A stretch of DNA of 64,000 bases from an uncultured Alteromonadaceae bacterium (GCA_913056495.1 CAJXMO010000002.1:1-64000), one strand, 5' to 3'. Counted from the stretch's first letter, positions 9,972 to 19,702 are shown. The notes: generated by a model from the letters alone, not told the origin. Numbers and translations: made by a program.

Positions 9972-11303
9972 ATGAAAATGATCTTCTCCGGATTCTGGCA
10001 TAAATTCACCATGCTAGCTTTTGTTGTATTCTTACCCTTGCTAATAGTGCTGCTTTTGTTACCAACCCGTAGTTGGATCAGTACAACAGATGTCGCTATG
10101 CTGCAGTTATTGTGGGTAACTTGGGTTGCCCACAAATGCAGTAAAGTTTGGGCTATTAATACGACTTTTGTCAGTGTATTTTTATTCGACTGGTTTTATG
10201 TAGAGCCTTATTACACTCTGCATGTTAACAATCTTGAATATCTGATTTCATTTGCAGTTATGCTTGTATTGGGGCTGTTTATTAGCCAGCTATCCGGGGT
10301 ATTGAGCAATCAGTTGGAAAGAGCAAAAAATATAATGTCACAAATGCGAGGTATGTTTATGTTAGCCCGTGGTCTAAATAAACGCCAGACTCTTGATGCT
10401 CAAATTCAGTATGCAACTAAATTGCTTTCAAAACGCACGGCATGCAATGTGACCTGGTTGACGCCAGATGTATCACCCATGCCTGCAAACATAAACCAGC
10501 TCTACTTGCCGGTTAAATTTGGTACGCAAACCATAGGTTATCTTGCGCTGATGCCAAATGCTTACGAAAAAAACCGGACATTAGTAAATACCGCTAAATC
10601 TTTATTAGCTCAGGTTTATCAAAAAGATTTTCTTGCCAGACAAACTAAAATTGCACAGGTAAAAGCCGAACTTGCACAAAACCGGGCATTGATGCTGAGA
10701 TCTATTTCGCATGATTTACGCACCCCACTGGCAACCATTATGGGCTCGTCTAGTATGCTGGCTGACGAAGAGTTGAAGTTAAGTGATGCGCAAATTCGTG
10801 AGCAGGCAAGGCATATTTTTAATCAAAGTAATATTCTAAGTAGTCATTTCGATAAAGTGATGGAACTCAGCCGGGTGCAGGAACTTACCGAAGTGGTTGA
10901 TTATAATCGTGTATTGGTTGCTGATATTATTTCAGCCGCTACGGCCAGACGCGCTTTTGTATTGACCGACTGCAAGGTTGATATTGATATTCCGCCTCAA
11001 GCAGTCTGTATGGCGGATGCAACCTTGCTTGAAATTGCACTGGCCAATCTATTAGAAAACGCTGCCAGATATGGTTTGGGAAAGATCCAAATTAAATTCT
11101 TAGAAACACAAAAGAATTATTCGCTAACCGTATGCAATCAGCTCAACCCTGAACTTAAAGCTGACCGCGATAAAGGTACAGGTTTAGGTATTCCAATCTG
11201 CAATCTGGTTATGCAGCTTCATAAAGGTAATTTAAAGACTGATATTCAACAAAATACGGTAGCTGAATTAGAATGGCCAAAAAGCAAGGAAACTCATGTC
11301 TGA
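9972..11303 (+). CDS. Short KdpD-like sensor histidine kinase
   Basis: A 443-residue membrane histidine kinase. It begins with closely spaced transmembrane segments of the KdpD DUF4118 type (about residues 10-110, including FDWFYVEPYYTL), then a linker, a dimerisation/phosphoacceptor helix with SISHDLRTPLA (His247), and a catalytic domain with an N box (LANLLENAARYG) and a G box (DKGTGLGIPICNL). Full KdpD proteins are nearly 900 residues and carry an N-terminal KdpD domain and a universal-stress domain; both are absent here. The gene overlaps the response regulator by 8 bases, so the two are surely co-translated. The place next to trkH suggests it senses K+ or osmotic state and acts on Trk rather than on a KdpFABC pump. 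Confidence 0.87.
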   Translation: MKMIFSGFWHKFTMLAFVVFLPLLIVLLLLPTRSWISTTDVAMLQLLWVTWVAHKCSKVWAINTTFVSVFLFDWFYVEPYYTLHVNNLEYLISFAVMLVLGLFISQLSGVLSNQLERAKNIMSQMRGMFMLARGLNKRQTLDAQIQYATKLLSKRTACNVTWLTPDVSPMPANINQLYLPVKFGTQTIGYLALMPNAYEKNRTLVNTAKSLLAQVYQKDFLARQTKIAQVKAELAQNRALMLRSISHDLRTPLATIMGSSSMLADEELKLSDAQIREQARHIFNQSNILSSHFDKVMELSRVQELTEVVDYNRVLVADIISAATARRAFVLTDCKVDIDIPPQAVCMADATLLEIALANLLENAARYGLGKIQIKFLETQKNYSLTVCNQLNPELKADRDKGTGLGIPICNLVMQLHKGNLKTDIQQNTVAELEWPKSKETHV

Positions 11304-11973
11304 ACGTATTCTAATTATTGAAGATAATTTAGCGATGCAAAGTTTTTTAACGACATTGCTAAAAAATTATGGTTATGAAGTCATTTGTTTTGAGCAAGGC
11401 TTGCAAGCACTGCAATATTTAACTGAGCAGAGTGTTGATTTAATATTGCTGGATTTAGGCTTAACCGATATTGACGGTCAGCAAGTTTTAGTGAATTTGC
11501 GGCGTTGGTCTGAGTTACCGGTTATTATTATTTCAGCCCGTTTTAGTGATGACGAAAAAGTGCAAGCGCTCGACAATGGCGCAAATGATTATGTAACTAA
11601 ACCTTTTAGTGCCGCAGAGTTGATGGCTCGGGTGAGAGTTGCTCTTAGGCAAAATACGGCGATTCAAGTTAATAATTTTGACCTTGGCCGGATTAAAGTC
11701 GACCCAGTCGCGCGTTTAGTTTATTGTGCAGGTGATGAGGTTCATTTAACTAAAATTGAATACAATATCTTGCTGTTATTAATTAAAAACCAAGATAAAG
11801 TACTCACTCACAATCAAATTCTGGAATCTGTTTGGGGAAAAAACTATATCGACAGACCAGAATACGTTAGGGTGCATGTAGGTCAGCTCAGACAAAAGTT
11901 AGAGCAAAACCCTGCTGCGCCTCAATACATAAAAACAGAACCGGGCGTAGGTTATCGTTTGGTTTTTGAATAA
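11296..11973 (+). CDS. KdpE-like OmpR-family response regulator
   Basis: A 225-residue two-domain regulator. The receiver domain has the acidic pocket (IIEDN), the phosphoacceptor Asp53 in LILLDLGLTD, and the conserved Lys in YVTKPFSAAE. The C-terminal winged helix is of the OmpR/PhoB type (LTKIEYNILLLLIKNQDKVL, then VRVHVGQLRQKLE and GVGYRLVF at the end). It overlaps the kinase gene upstream and is its cognate partner. KdpE regulators normally drive kdpFABC; no kdp pump genes are in this window, so trkH and the next gene are the nearest candidate targets. That last step is inference. Confidence 0.92.
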   Translation: MSERILIIEDNLAMQSFLTTLLKNYGYEVICFEQGLQALQYLTEQSVDLILLDLGLTDIDGQQVLVNLRRWSELPVIIISARFSDDEKVQALDNGANDYVTKPFSAAELMARVRVALRQNTAIQVNNFDLGRIKVDPVARLVYCAGDEVHLTKIEYNILLLLIKNQDKVLTHNQILESVWGKNYIDRPEYVRVHVGQLRQKLEQNPAAPQYIKTEPGVGYRLVFE

Positions 11974-11985
11974 AGAATCATAAAT

Positions 11986-12882
11986 ATGCGTAAATTTAAT
12001 TTTTTTAAACAGGCTTTAGTGCTGGCTCAGCTCGCGTGTGCAACTGCTTTTGCTGCTGATCCGTCAGCTTCGCTTCTTGCTCAAGATACTAAGTTAACTT
12101 TGGTTTCAGACCAATTCAGTTTCACTGAAGGCCCCGCGGTAGATAGCGCCGGTAATGTCTATTTTACCGATCAGCCAAATAATAAAATTTATTTATGGAA
12201 AACCGATAACTCAATTGAATTGTTTATGGATGACGCCGGGCGTTCAAATGGTTTATTTGTGGATGATCAAGGCAATATTTTAGCCTGTGCCGACGGCGTT
12301 AATCAGCTTTGGTTATTAACCCCAACTAAAATTAAAACCATTAAAGCGCACGATGCCAATGGCAAAGTATTTAACGGTCCGAACGATGTCTGGCAGTCGG
12401 ATGCCGGTGATATTTATTTTACCGATCCTTATTATCAAAGAGATTATTGGACTCGCACCAAACCGGATATGCAAGAGCAGGGCTTATACAGGTTAGATAA
12501 AAACGGCGAGTTAGTTCTGCTAGATGCTGATTTTAAGAAACCCAATGGCATTGTTGGATATAAAAATAAGCTTTATGTTGCCGACATTGGCGCGAATAAA
12601 ACCTATGTTTATCAAATCAATTCAGATGGCAGCTTATCTGACAAACAGTTATTTACTGAGTTAGGCTCGGATGGAATGACAATTGACCAACAGGGAAATT
12701 TATATTTAACCGGTAAAGGCGTGACAGTGTTTAATACCCAAGGTGAGCAGATTGAACATATTCCGGTTGATGAACATTGGACAGCTAATGTTACTTTTGC
12801 CGGTAAAGACAGAAAAACCTTATTTATCACTGCGATGGACTCTGTTTATACATTGCAGATGAAAGTAGCCGGGGTTAAATAG
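11986..12882 (+). CDS. Exported SMP-30/gluconolactonase-like six-bladed propeller protein
   Basis: A 298-residue protein with a signal peptide (cleavage likely after ATAFA, about residue 24) and a full SMP-30/gluconolactonase/LRE-like propeller. Family signatures are visible: FTEGPAVDSAGNVYFTD, NGLFVDDQGN, FNGPNDVW with YFTDPYY, and KPNGIVGYKNKLYVAD. The Glu, Asn and Asp residues in these motifs are the usual divalent-metal ligands. Family members hydrolyse sugar lactones or related esters; the substrate here is unknown. It lies 12 bases after the response regulator, so it may be the last gene of the trkH operon, although a link to potassium is not obvious. Confidence 0.85.
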   Translation: MRKFNFFKQALVLAQLACATAFAADPSASLLAQDTKLTLVSDQFSFTEGPAVDSAGNVYFTDQPNNKIYLWKTDNSIELFMDDAGRSNGLFVDDQGNILACADGVNQLWLLTPTKIKTIKAHDANGKVFNGPNDVWQSDAGDIYFTDPYYQRDYWTRTKPDMQEQGLYRLDKNGELVLLDADFKKPNGIVGYKNKLYVADIGANKTYVYQINSDGSLSDKQLFTELGSDGMTIDQQGNLYLTGKGVTVFNTQGEQIEHIPVDEHWTANVTFAGKDRKTLFITAMDSVYTLQMKVAGVK

Positions 12883-12894
12883 GTTGCTCCGGAT

Positions 12895-12919
12895 GACGCT
12901 GGCTTATCATGCCGGCGTC
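12895..12919. terminator. Stem-loop between convergent genes
   Basis: Stem GACGCTGGC / GCCGGCGTC (9 bp with one G-U pair), loop TTATCAT. It overlaps the stop codon of the minus-strand kinase and follows the SMP-30 gene by 12 bases. There is no run of T on either side, so it may only be a weak terminator or an mRNA-end stabiliser. Confidence 0.4.
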
Positions 12920-15564
12920 AGGTATTTAGCTAAAATGTTTTTTATATCTTCAACCTGTAACGGCTTGGTCATGTAATCAACCATGCCGTTTGCAAAAGCG
13001 CGGTCAAAATCCTGTTTCATCGCATTGGCGGATAATCCACAAATTTTTAACTCGGTAAATCCCTGCTCAATAATCTTCTGGGTTGCCTGATATCCGTCTA
13101 AAACCGGCATTTGAATATCCATAAACACCATATCATAGTCTGGCTTTTGGATGATTTTTTCAACGGCTTCCTGACCATTTTGCGCTTCATCAAATTCAAC
13201 CCCGAACGATGCCAGCATCTCACCTGCAACGATTCGGTTAATATCATTATCGTCCACCAGTAAAACATGGCCTTTAAATTTTGTCTCAGTGGCTTGGTTT
13301 GACGTTGCTTGCAATGCTTTTTTATCCGGATGCCAGGTTTGATTTAGTTTTTCGATGAGTTGCCCCGGTATAGCCGGCAATAACAACTTATTTAACTCAG
13401 CAGGGAGCTCAACTGCCACTTCATTTTCATCGGTTATGATCAGCAGTTTGCACTGCTGATTTAATTGCAGGATTTTGTCTTTAAGTTGCTGCCATTCAAG
13501 CAGGCTAGCCAGTTCAATCAAAAGTAAGCTTTGTTGATTAAAGGTCTTTGTTTGCAGTGACTTATGGCTGAATATATTTGGGATTAAGCCATATTCTGTT
13601 AGCGTGACTGGCGATAAAATCGAACCAGTCTGACTTTCTGCAATCCAGATTTTATTAACAGGGCAGTCTAGTACATCGATAAAGCGTTCTGCCTTATTGG
13701 CTTGTAGCCTGAAACTCACATCAAAACGTGTACCCTGACCCGGTATTGAGCTGGCGTGCACCTCTCCATTCATTAATTCAACCAATTGTTTTACTATGCT
13801 TAAACCAAGTCCGGTTCCACCATATTTTCGGCTGGTGCCGCCGTCTGCCTGAGTGAAAGAATTGAAAATTCGACTCAGCTGCTGCTCTGTCATTCCGATT
13901 CCCGTATCTTCAACGCTGGCTTTGAACAAAATTGAATCTTGCTGAAGGTCAGCCTCAACAGCAAAACTTAGCTGAACATATCCCCGCTCGGTGAATTTTA
14001 TTGCATTGTTGGTCAGGTTTAATATGACCTGACTGATTCTAATGGGATCGCCTTTTAACTGAACCGGTAAATTCGGATCCACATGTAATTTAATTTTAAC
14101 CGGCTTATCTTTTACTCTGACTGACATATTGGATAATAAACTTTCAATTAACCGGTTGAATGAAAAGTTAACGGATTCAATGTCCAGCTTGCCTGCTTCA
14201 ATTTTTGAAAAGTCGAGAATGTCATTAATAACATTCATCAGAATCTGCCCTGAAAATAAGGCTTTTGATAAATACTCTTTTTGCTGAAAATTTAAGTCTG
14301 TTTTTAAACATAAATCGAGCAAACCAATTACGCCATTGAGTGGTGTTCTGATTTCATGGCTCATGTTAGCCAGAAACATGCTTTTTGACTCCGTTGCCTG
14401 CTCAGCTTTTATTTTGGCGTCGGCGAGTTCTTCATTCATTTGGCGATGACGCTCATTTTGCTTCTGAGCTTGTTTTAACAGGCTTTCGGTTTGCTCGTTT
14501 TTATTTTGAAATACGCTGGCTGCTTGCGCTAGTTCACCAATTTCATCTTTGCGCTCTATAGACGGAAGTTTTTCTACATATTCGCCGCTGGAGAGTTTTC
14601 GGAATATTTTGGACATAGAGTTAATCGGCATTAATACCCTGAATCCTAAAATCAAAGCGGTGAATAGCGTTATTGTAATCGCAGCTGCAGTCAGGAACAG
14701 ATTTTTCAATAAGATATGATTAGCTTCGGTTTTAGTTTGCAAGTTAATATTTGCCTGCTGCTGCTCGACCAGCTCGGCTAACTGGCGGGAAACAAATAAA
14801 AACTCATTTGCTGAGCCTGTCATCACTACATTTATTAAAAATACATAACCTGTGGTCAACTGGGTTAAACGATAAAAATCAGTTTTAATTGAGCTTGATA
14901 ATGAAACAGAGGTTTCAACAAGCGTTTCCTGATCTGAAAAAGGTTTTAATATGAGCTGAAGATTAAGAATGGCCTGGTTAAAGTCTTCAATATACTGATA
15001 ATCCGGGCTGGCTAAATATTGAAAGGCCGCATTTTCTGCTGCGAGTAATAAACGTTCAATTTTTTCAGATTGCTCAATTAGAACCGGGTTTTGAAAACTT
15101 ATTATATTATTTCTGATATTTTCCAGCGCATCTAAAACATTAGTTTGAAACAAGGATTCTCTGTTTTTTCGACTGCTTACCACTTGTGCAAAGTTTTCTC
15201 GGTAGGCTTTGAGGTGTTCGAGCATGCTTTGCAGATAATCCAGATATTGAGTCTGGTTTTGTTCATCGAATTGAGTGGATTGTAAGGTCTCTAGCCTGCG
15301 AATCAGGTCGGCTAAGAGCTCATTAAAGCGTTCGATAGCAGACTGACTCCCCGTTTGTTTATAAATCAGCACGTTGCGTTGTAGGTCAATCACTTCGGTT
15401 TGCAATGTTTTAACCTGAATAATATTTTTTAATGTGGCTTGAGTTTTTTCTACATTGGCTGAATAAGTTTGACTCGAAAGAGTTGAAAAATAAGCCTGGG
15501 CAATCGTTAAAGACAGCAGCAAAAATAGAATAATATAAACCTGGTTTTTAATTGATATAAACAT
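12907..15564 (-). CDS. Hybrid sensor histidine kinase with receiver domain
   Basis: An 885-residue membrane kinase. A first transmembrane helix (about 8-26) and a second (about 285-310) flank a helical periplasmic sensor of about 255 residues. Then come a HAMP linker (LMPINSMSKIFRKLSSGEY), a coiled-coil stretch, the phosphoacceptor motif MSHEIRTPLNGVIG (His403), a catalytic domain (NLTNNAIKFTERG, then GTGLGLSIVKQLVELM), a degenerate intermediate segment, and a C-terminal receiver with MDIQMPVLDG (Asp816) and the Lys in MTKPLQ. No phosphotransfer (HPt) domain is present, so an HPt protein elsewhere is needed. It follows the solute-binding protein gene by 10 bases on the same strand, so that protein is its likely periplasmic ligand sensor, as in TorT/TorS or LuxP/LuxQ. 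Confidence 0.92.
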   Translation of the reverse strand: MFISIKNQVYIILFLLLSLTIAQAYFSTLSSQTYSANVEKTQATLKNIIQVKTLQTEVIDLQRNVLIYKQTGSQSAIERFNELLADLIRRLETLQSTQFDEQNQTQYLDYLQSMLEHLKAYRENFAQVVSSRKNRESLFQTNVLDALENIRNNIISFQNPVLIEQSEKIERLLLAAENAAFQYLASPDYQYIEDFNQAILNLQLILKPFSDQETLVETSVSLSSSIKTDFYRLTQLTTGYVFLINVVMTGSANEFLFVSRQLAELVEQQQANINLQTKTEANHILLKNLFLTAAAITITLFTALILGFRVLMPINSMSKIFRKLSSGEYVEKLPSIERKDEIGELAQAASVFQNKNEQTESLLKQAQKQNERHRQMNEELADAKIKAEQATESKSMFLANMSHEIRTPLNGVIGLLDLCLKTDLNFQQKEYLSKALFSGQILMNVINDILDFSKIEAGKLDIESVNFSFNRLIESLLSNMSVRVKDKPVKIKLHVDPNLPVQLKGDPIRISQVILNLTNNAIKFTERGYVQLSFAVEADLQQDSILFKASVEDTGIGMTEQQLSRIFNSFTQADGGTSRKYGGTGLGLSIVKQLVELMNGEVHASSIPGQGTRFDVSFRLQANKAERFIDVLDCPVNKIWIAESQTGSILSPVTLTEYGLIPNIFSHKSLQTKTFNQQSLLLIELASLLEWQQLKDKILQLNQQCKLLIITDENEVAVELPAELNKLLLPAIPGQLIEKLNQTWHPDKKALQATSNQATETKFKGHVLLVDDNDINRIVAGEMLASFGVEFDEAQNGQEAVEKIIQKPDYDMVFMDIQMPVLDGYQATQKIIEQGFTELKICGLSANAMKQDFDRAFANGMVDYMTKPLQVEDIKNILAKYLTPA

Positions 15565-15574
15565 TATTTTTCCG

Positions 15575-16855
15575 TTAAGTGCTTATAAACTCGTACCATT
15601 TTTGTAAGCTGTATTCATAAGTTGGCATCACTGTATTCCACACAGCGACATTGCTAAACCGCTCAATATAACTGCCACCTGTTCTGATACTGCCTTTTTT
15701 GACTGATACCTGACCGTCTGTACCTTTTAAATCCAGCTCTGCGGGTTGACCTAAATACCAGTATTTCCATTCAGCTTCAGACAAATTCGCCCGCGCCCGC
15801 TGTGGGTTCGATATGTAATATCCCTGTTTGGCGATAAAGGCACCAGCCCAGCCGGATAGCCACCAATTCATATAATCATAAGCCGCATCTTTGACTCTGC
15901 CTTGTGTAGCTGAAGATAAACACATTACACCATGCCAGCCTCGATAACCCTCTTTGGGAGCTGCGTATCTGACAGGGACATTTTGCCCGTTCAAAGAGGC
16001 TACCGCCGGAGAAAACATGCTTTCAATTACAACCCGTCCGCTTCGCATAAACTGCACGGATTCAGGTACTGAGGTCCAGTATCCGCTAAAATGATTCTGA
16101 CGCTTGTACTGGCTTAAAATATTAAACAGCTTTTCCAGTTCAGGTTTGGAAATCGCGCCAATGTCATTAAACTGAAGCAGACCTTTGGCTTGTGCTGCTA
16201 GCGCTAAATCAAACAGACCTATAGTTGGTGCGTTCACGATACCCACTTTTCCTCTGTGTGCATCATCGAGCAACCAGCCCCAACTCTCTGTTTTATATGG
16301 TTCACCCGCTGCAATAACACTGGTATTGTAGCCAAAGGAGTCAACATTATGTACATACGGCAAAAAGCTGATTTCGCCTGTAAAATCGGGTCCTAAACGG
16401 CCGTCTTTTTGAATGTTTAATATTTTAAAAGGCGCATCACCTGCGCCTAAATTAGCGTTTTCAGATACCTTCCCTGTTTTTGACAGATCGTTTATTTCAT
16501 CCCAATAATTAAGCCGTTTGGTTTCAATTGGCTGAATGGCTCCAGATCGCCACAAAATATTGATGCTATTAGACCATTGTTCGTATAAATCAAACTGCTC
16601 AGGGAACATAGACGCTTTTTGTAATACGGCTGCGCTGCCTTTTGGTTCAAATATTAATTCAATGCCTAAGTCTTCCATTGCTTTTTGGCGAATGGCTTCT
16701 TGCAGGGTGACATGTGTACCTAAAATACGTAATTGCGTTTTTTGTCTGGCAAAGACGTAAGGTGCCTGGCTATAAACGCCAACAGCTGCGCTACCAAGCA
16801 GTATTTTTTTTATGGTTTGGCGCTTGTTTTTATTTATTGTAATTGGATATGACAT
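15575..16855 (-). CDS. Periplasmic solute-binding protein of the PotD type, likely kinase partner
   Basis: A 426-residue extracellular solute-binding protein resembling spermidine/putrescine-type (PotD-like) binding proteins: two-lobed alpha/beta layout, with LRILGTHVTLQEAIRQKAM near the N terminus, YVHNVDSFGYNTS at the hinge, and a C-terminal lobe rich in aromatic residues. The N terminus (NKRQTIKKILLGSAAVG) has a Lys-Arg pair before the hydrophobic core, an atypical Tat-like signal; ordinary Sec export is also possible. No ABC permease or ATPase is adjacent. The only neighbour in the operon is the hybrid kinase, so the protein probably presents a ligand to the kinase and may not serve in transport at all. 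The ligand is unknown. Confidence 0.8.
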   Translation of the reverse strand: MSYPITINKNKRQTIKKILLGSAAVGVYSQAPYVFARQKTQLRILGTHVTLQEAIRQKAMEDLGIELIFEPKGSAAVLQKASMFPEQFDLYEQWSNSINILWRSGAIQPIETKRLNYWDEINDLSKTGKVSENANLGAGDAPFKILNIQKDGRLGPDFTGEISFLPYVHNVDSFGYNTSVIAAGEPYKTESWGWLLDDAHRGKVGIVNAPTIGLFDLALAAQAKGLLQFNDIGAISKPELEKLFNILSQYKRQNHFSGYWTSVPESVQFMRSGRVVIESMFSPAVASLNGQNVPVRYAAPKEGYRGWHGVMCLSSATQGRVKDAAYDYMNWWLSGWAGAFIAKQGYYISNPQRARANLSEAEWKYWYLGQPAELDLKGTDGQVSVKKGSIRTGGSYIERFSNVAVWNTVMPTYEYSLQKWYEFIST

Positions 16856-16963
16856 TCAATTAACCCGAGTGCATTTATTATCTGTGTTAAAAATAGTAGA
16901 CGGATATAACTGGTTTGACGAGTTATAAGATCATAAATTAAAGTAAAGCTCAAAACGGGTCGT

Positions 16964-19702
16964 TTAAAAAGGTAAATTGACGCCGAACTGAAATTGGTTT
17001 TTTTCGGTTAAGTCATCATTGTCACTGTAAATGTAATGCAGTCCGAAATTAAACGGGACTTTATGCAGAAGCAATAAATCCATATCGATTCCGGCTACTA
17101 TTTGCTGAATTGTTTCATCACCTGCATTATTGGGCTGCTCAATTTGGTAGTGGCGAAATGCGAGTAAAAGTTTTTCGCGTCTAAGCGAAAGCGGAAGTTT
17201 AAATGAATAGGCGGACAGATTAAGCACTTTTGAGATTGATATTGCGCCATAGCTAACCGATTTTGCAAATACATCATTGAATAATGACGACAGTATAAAT
17301 TTACTGGGATCATTATTAACCAAGTCATTATCGGTTTGCAGCTCGACTCCTTTTCGGTTCAAAGGATCAACCTGATTTAAGTTTGACTGCGAATATTTAG
17401 CCGAAGCTTGAAGGTAAAACTCTGCTGGAAAGTCGCTTGTCAGGCTGAAGCTGGCTCCGCTAATCTGGCTATTACGATCTTCAACCCCATATACGGAAAA
17501 AGCGACCGCATTGTTGGCAAGCCAGCTATTTGCAAACTGTTCAGTCCGATTCACATTTAAAGCGAACGAAAAGGGCTCTCTTTCGTTCAGTTTATAATCC
17601 TGATAATAATTGGCATCCAACTCAGCGCGCCAGAAACCGGTTTGCACAAAAGGAAATCTAAGCTGAGCTGCCAATCCTATATCCCGCGTATTAACGCCTT
17701 CAATTTGTTCTAATCCACTTTTGGTGACATAAAAAGCATTTAAACCCGCCAGCACAAAAGATTGATTATTACTGATGCTCACACCGACTAAATTGCTAAG
17801 TTCATTATCCCGCATTGACCAAAGTGCAATACGAGTCCGGTCAAGTGGATCCGCAAACTGAGCACTGAGCCTGTATAAGGTTTTAGCAACTTGCTCGCCA
17901 TCTTCGTTTTCTTTTACCACACTTCCTAATGCAAAATGTCCGGCGCTGTAGCCTAGGTTATTGAGCAGACTGTAGTGATTTTTTGGCGTCGGCTTCTGTT
18001 GGGGCTGATTATCCACTGCGCTTGGCGGAGAAGGAATCGCATGTGGATTTTTATCCCACAATAAACGGATTTGATAAGGTGACTGATGGCTGATTTCTGG
18101 TGTTTCTAAGCTCATGTAATAGTGATCTTCTGATACCGCTGTCACCAGTATTTTATTGCCAGCTAGCTTGGCATCCAGGATATTATCGGCCGCTAAAACC
18201 CGTTCAAATTTATTGAGCTGAACTCGGTATAAACTACTGCCGTATTCGCTGTTGGCAATAAAATACACCCGGCCATGTGTATCCACATCAGCAATGATAC
18301 CGTAATAGCCTTTAAATCGGGCGATAGCTTGTTTATCGCGGAAGAGAATTCGCGTATCCCCGTTTTGTACAAAATAGTAGAGGTGATCGTTTTTAACTAA
18401 TACCGATGAGTTTACCTGTGCATAAAAGCTGTCACCAATATAAAGCTGAGGCTGGTCAAATGATTTCGCCGCATCAAAATAAACTGGACTATCATCTGAT
18501 AAATAACCTTGAATGATTTTGCCCTGAGTGTCGGGTTTGATATAGCCGTTGTTATCAAAGAGTCCCTGATAAGTGCGCCAGACCGAGGTTCTGCGAGCTG
18601 AGACTGAATAGACCTTGCCATCGAGATTAAATATTTTTCCTGTGGATAAACTGCTTGCTTGTGACGAAAGCGTATGTGATTTGGTATTAAACTGGTTTAA
18701 TCGCGGAGCACTGACCGCATCCGGGTTGGTGAGAAAATAAATTTCGTCATTTTGCCGGTTCATCTGTGAAAAGAATTTGGAGGTTGTGATTATTTCGCCT
18801 TTGGTCGTTTGCATCTGCTGAGCCTGACGGCGCATTAATTTTTCCCACTCGGAAAAGCTCTGGTTAAAATTAATACCGAGCGTATTTTGCATAGGCCGGT
18901 TTGTTAAAAAAGGCCAGTACCAGTGACGGGAGCGGTTTTTAAAATACCGGTTAACTTCATCCAGCCCGTATTTGTGAGCCAGATAATATTGATATTGCGA
19001 GCCAAAAATATAAAAGCCTTCTGCATACGGAAAATTTAAGGTGGTGTTATAAAGCCGTTCGCGGGTTAATTTGCCAGCTTTTGCATGAGCATAGGTCATA
19101 GCCCGGTAGCGCCCGTTATAAAGCCGCCCGCCGTTACCATGCCAGGATTCATTTAGCACAGCATTGCCCTCCAGCATAAAGCTGGATTCATAGATATTGG
19201 GATGAATTGCCGGGATCAGTGGAAATAAAAAACTGCCGTTACGAATCAGTTTATAAAGGTCTTGTGAAACCGGGTTATCTTTTACATTGGTTTGATAGTT
19301 ATGTGCGGTTTCGTGCAGCAGCAGGGTATCCAGCCAGGATGTTGACGAAAAATAATCAATGCGCTGTGCGCCGCCCAAATAATTAATTTGCCGGTTGAGT
19401 GGAAACTGTGAAGCAAAGCCATTAGCGATTTGGTTATAAGATGACATTAACCCCAGGTTTAGCCGGGTATCCATTTGATAACCAAAACTTTGTGAATAAA
19501 CATCAGCCAGATAACTTTGCAAAGCCGCAGCCCGCTGCGCAGCCTGTTTATTCTGTTCGGTGAAAATAATACGCGCCTTGTCAGTATCAAAGGTGTAGTA
19601 GTCCTGATCATCAGCAACCGAAGTTGAATTAGACGTAACTAAAGGCGCTGCGTTTAAAGTGGTAGCAAAAAGAGCAGACAATATGGCAAAAGCTTGTTTC
19701 AT
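16964..19702 (-). CDS. Exported HExxH metalloprotease with propeller-like and outer-membrane barrel regions
   Basis: A 912-residue protein with a clear signal peptide (cleavage near LNA-APL, residue 18). Residues 40-330 form a gluzincin-like zinc peptidase: LLLHETAHNYQ (His130, Glu131, His134) and, 44 residues later, FMLEGNAVLNE with Glu178 as the probable third ligand. About residues 340-590 look like propeller blades (repeats of type IFNLDGKVYSV and VYFIANSEYGSSLYRV). The last 300 residues alternate like antiparallel membrane strands and end in Phe (FGVNLPF), the usual C-terminal signature for BAM-dependent outer-membrane barrels. The protein would therefore anchor a protease in the outer membrane. 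It stands alone. The catalytic motif is seen; the barrel assignment is inference from pattern and end residue. Confidence 0.75.
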   Translation of the reverse strand: MKQAFAILSALFATTLNAAPLVTSNSTSVADDQDYYTFDTDKARIIFTEQNKQAAQRAAALQSYLADVYSQSFGYQMDTRLNLGLMSSYNQIANGFASQFPLNRQINYLGGAQRIDYFSSTSWLDTLLLHETAHNYQTNVKDNPVSQDLYKLIRNGSFLFPLIPAIHPNIYESSFMLEGNAVLNESWHGNGGRLYNGRYRAMTYAHAKAGKLTRERLYNTTLNFPYAEGFYIFGSQYQYYLAHKYGLDEVNRYFKNRSRHWYWPFLTNRPMQNTLGINFNQSFSEWEKLMRRQAQQMQTTKGEIITTSKFFSQMNRQNDEIYFLTNPDAVSAPRLNQFNTKSHTLSSQASSLSTGKIFNLDGKVYSVSARRTSVWRTYQGLFDNNGYIKPDTQGKIIQGYLSDDSPVYFDAAKSFDQPQLYIGDSFYAQVNSSVLVKNDHLYYFVQNGDTRILFRDKQAIARFKGYYGIIADVDTHGRVYFIANSEYGSSLYRVQLNKFERVLAADNILDAKLAGNKILVTAVSEDHYYMSLETPEISHQSPYQIRLLWDKNPHAIPSPPSAVDNQPQQKPTPKNHYSLLNNLGYSAGHFALGSVVKENEDGEQVAKTLYRLSAQFADPLDRTRIALWSMRDNELSNLVGVSISNNQSFVLAGLNAFYVTKSGLEQIEGVNTRDIGLAAQLRFPFVQTGFWRAELDANYYQDYKLNEREPFSFALNVNRTEQFANSWLANNAVAFSVYGVEDRNSQISGASFSLTSDFPAEFYLQASAKYSQSNLNQVDPLNRKGVELQTDNDLVNNDPSKFILSSLFNDVFAKSVSYGAISISKVLNLSAYSFKLPLSLRREKLLLAFRHYQIEQPNNAGDETIQQIVAGIDMDLLLLHKVPFNFGLHYIYSDNDDLTEKNQFQFGVNLPF

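Noticed and set aside
9972..11973. Complete kdp locus
   Set aside because: No kdpF, A, B or C gene occurs in the window and the kinase lacks the KdpD and Usp domains.
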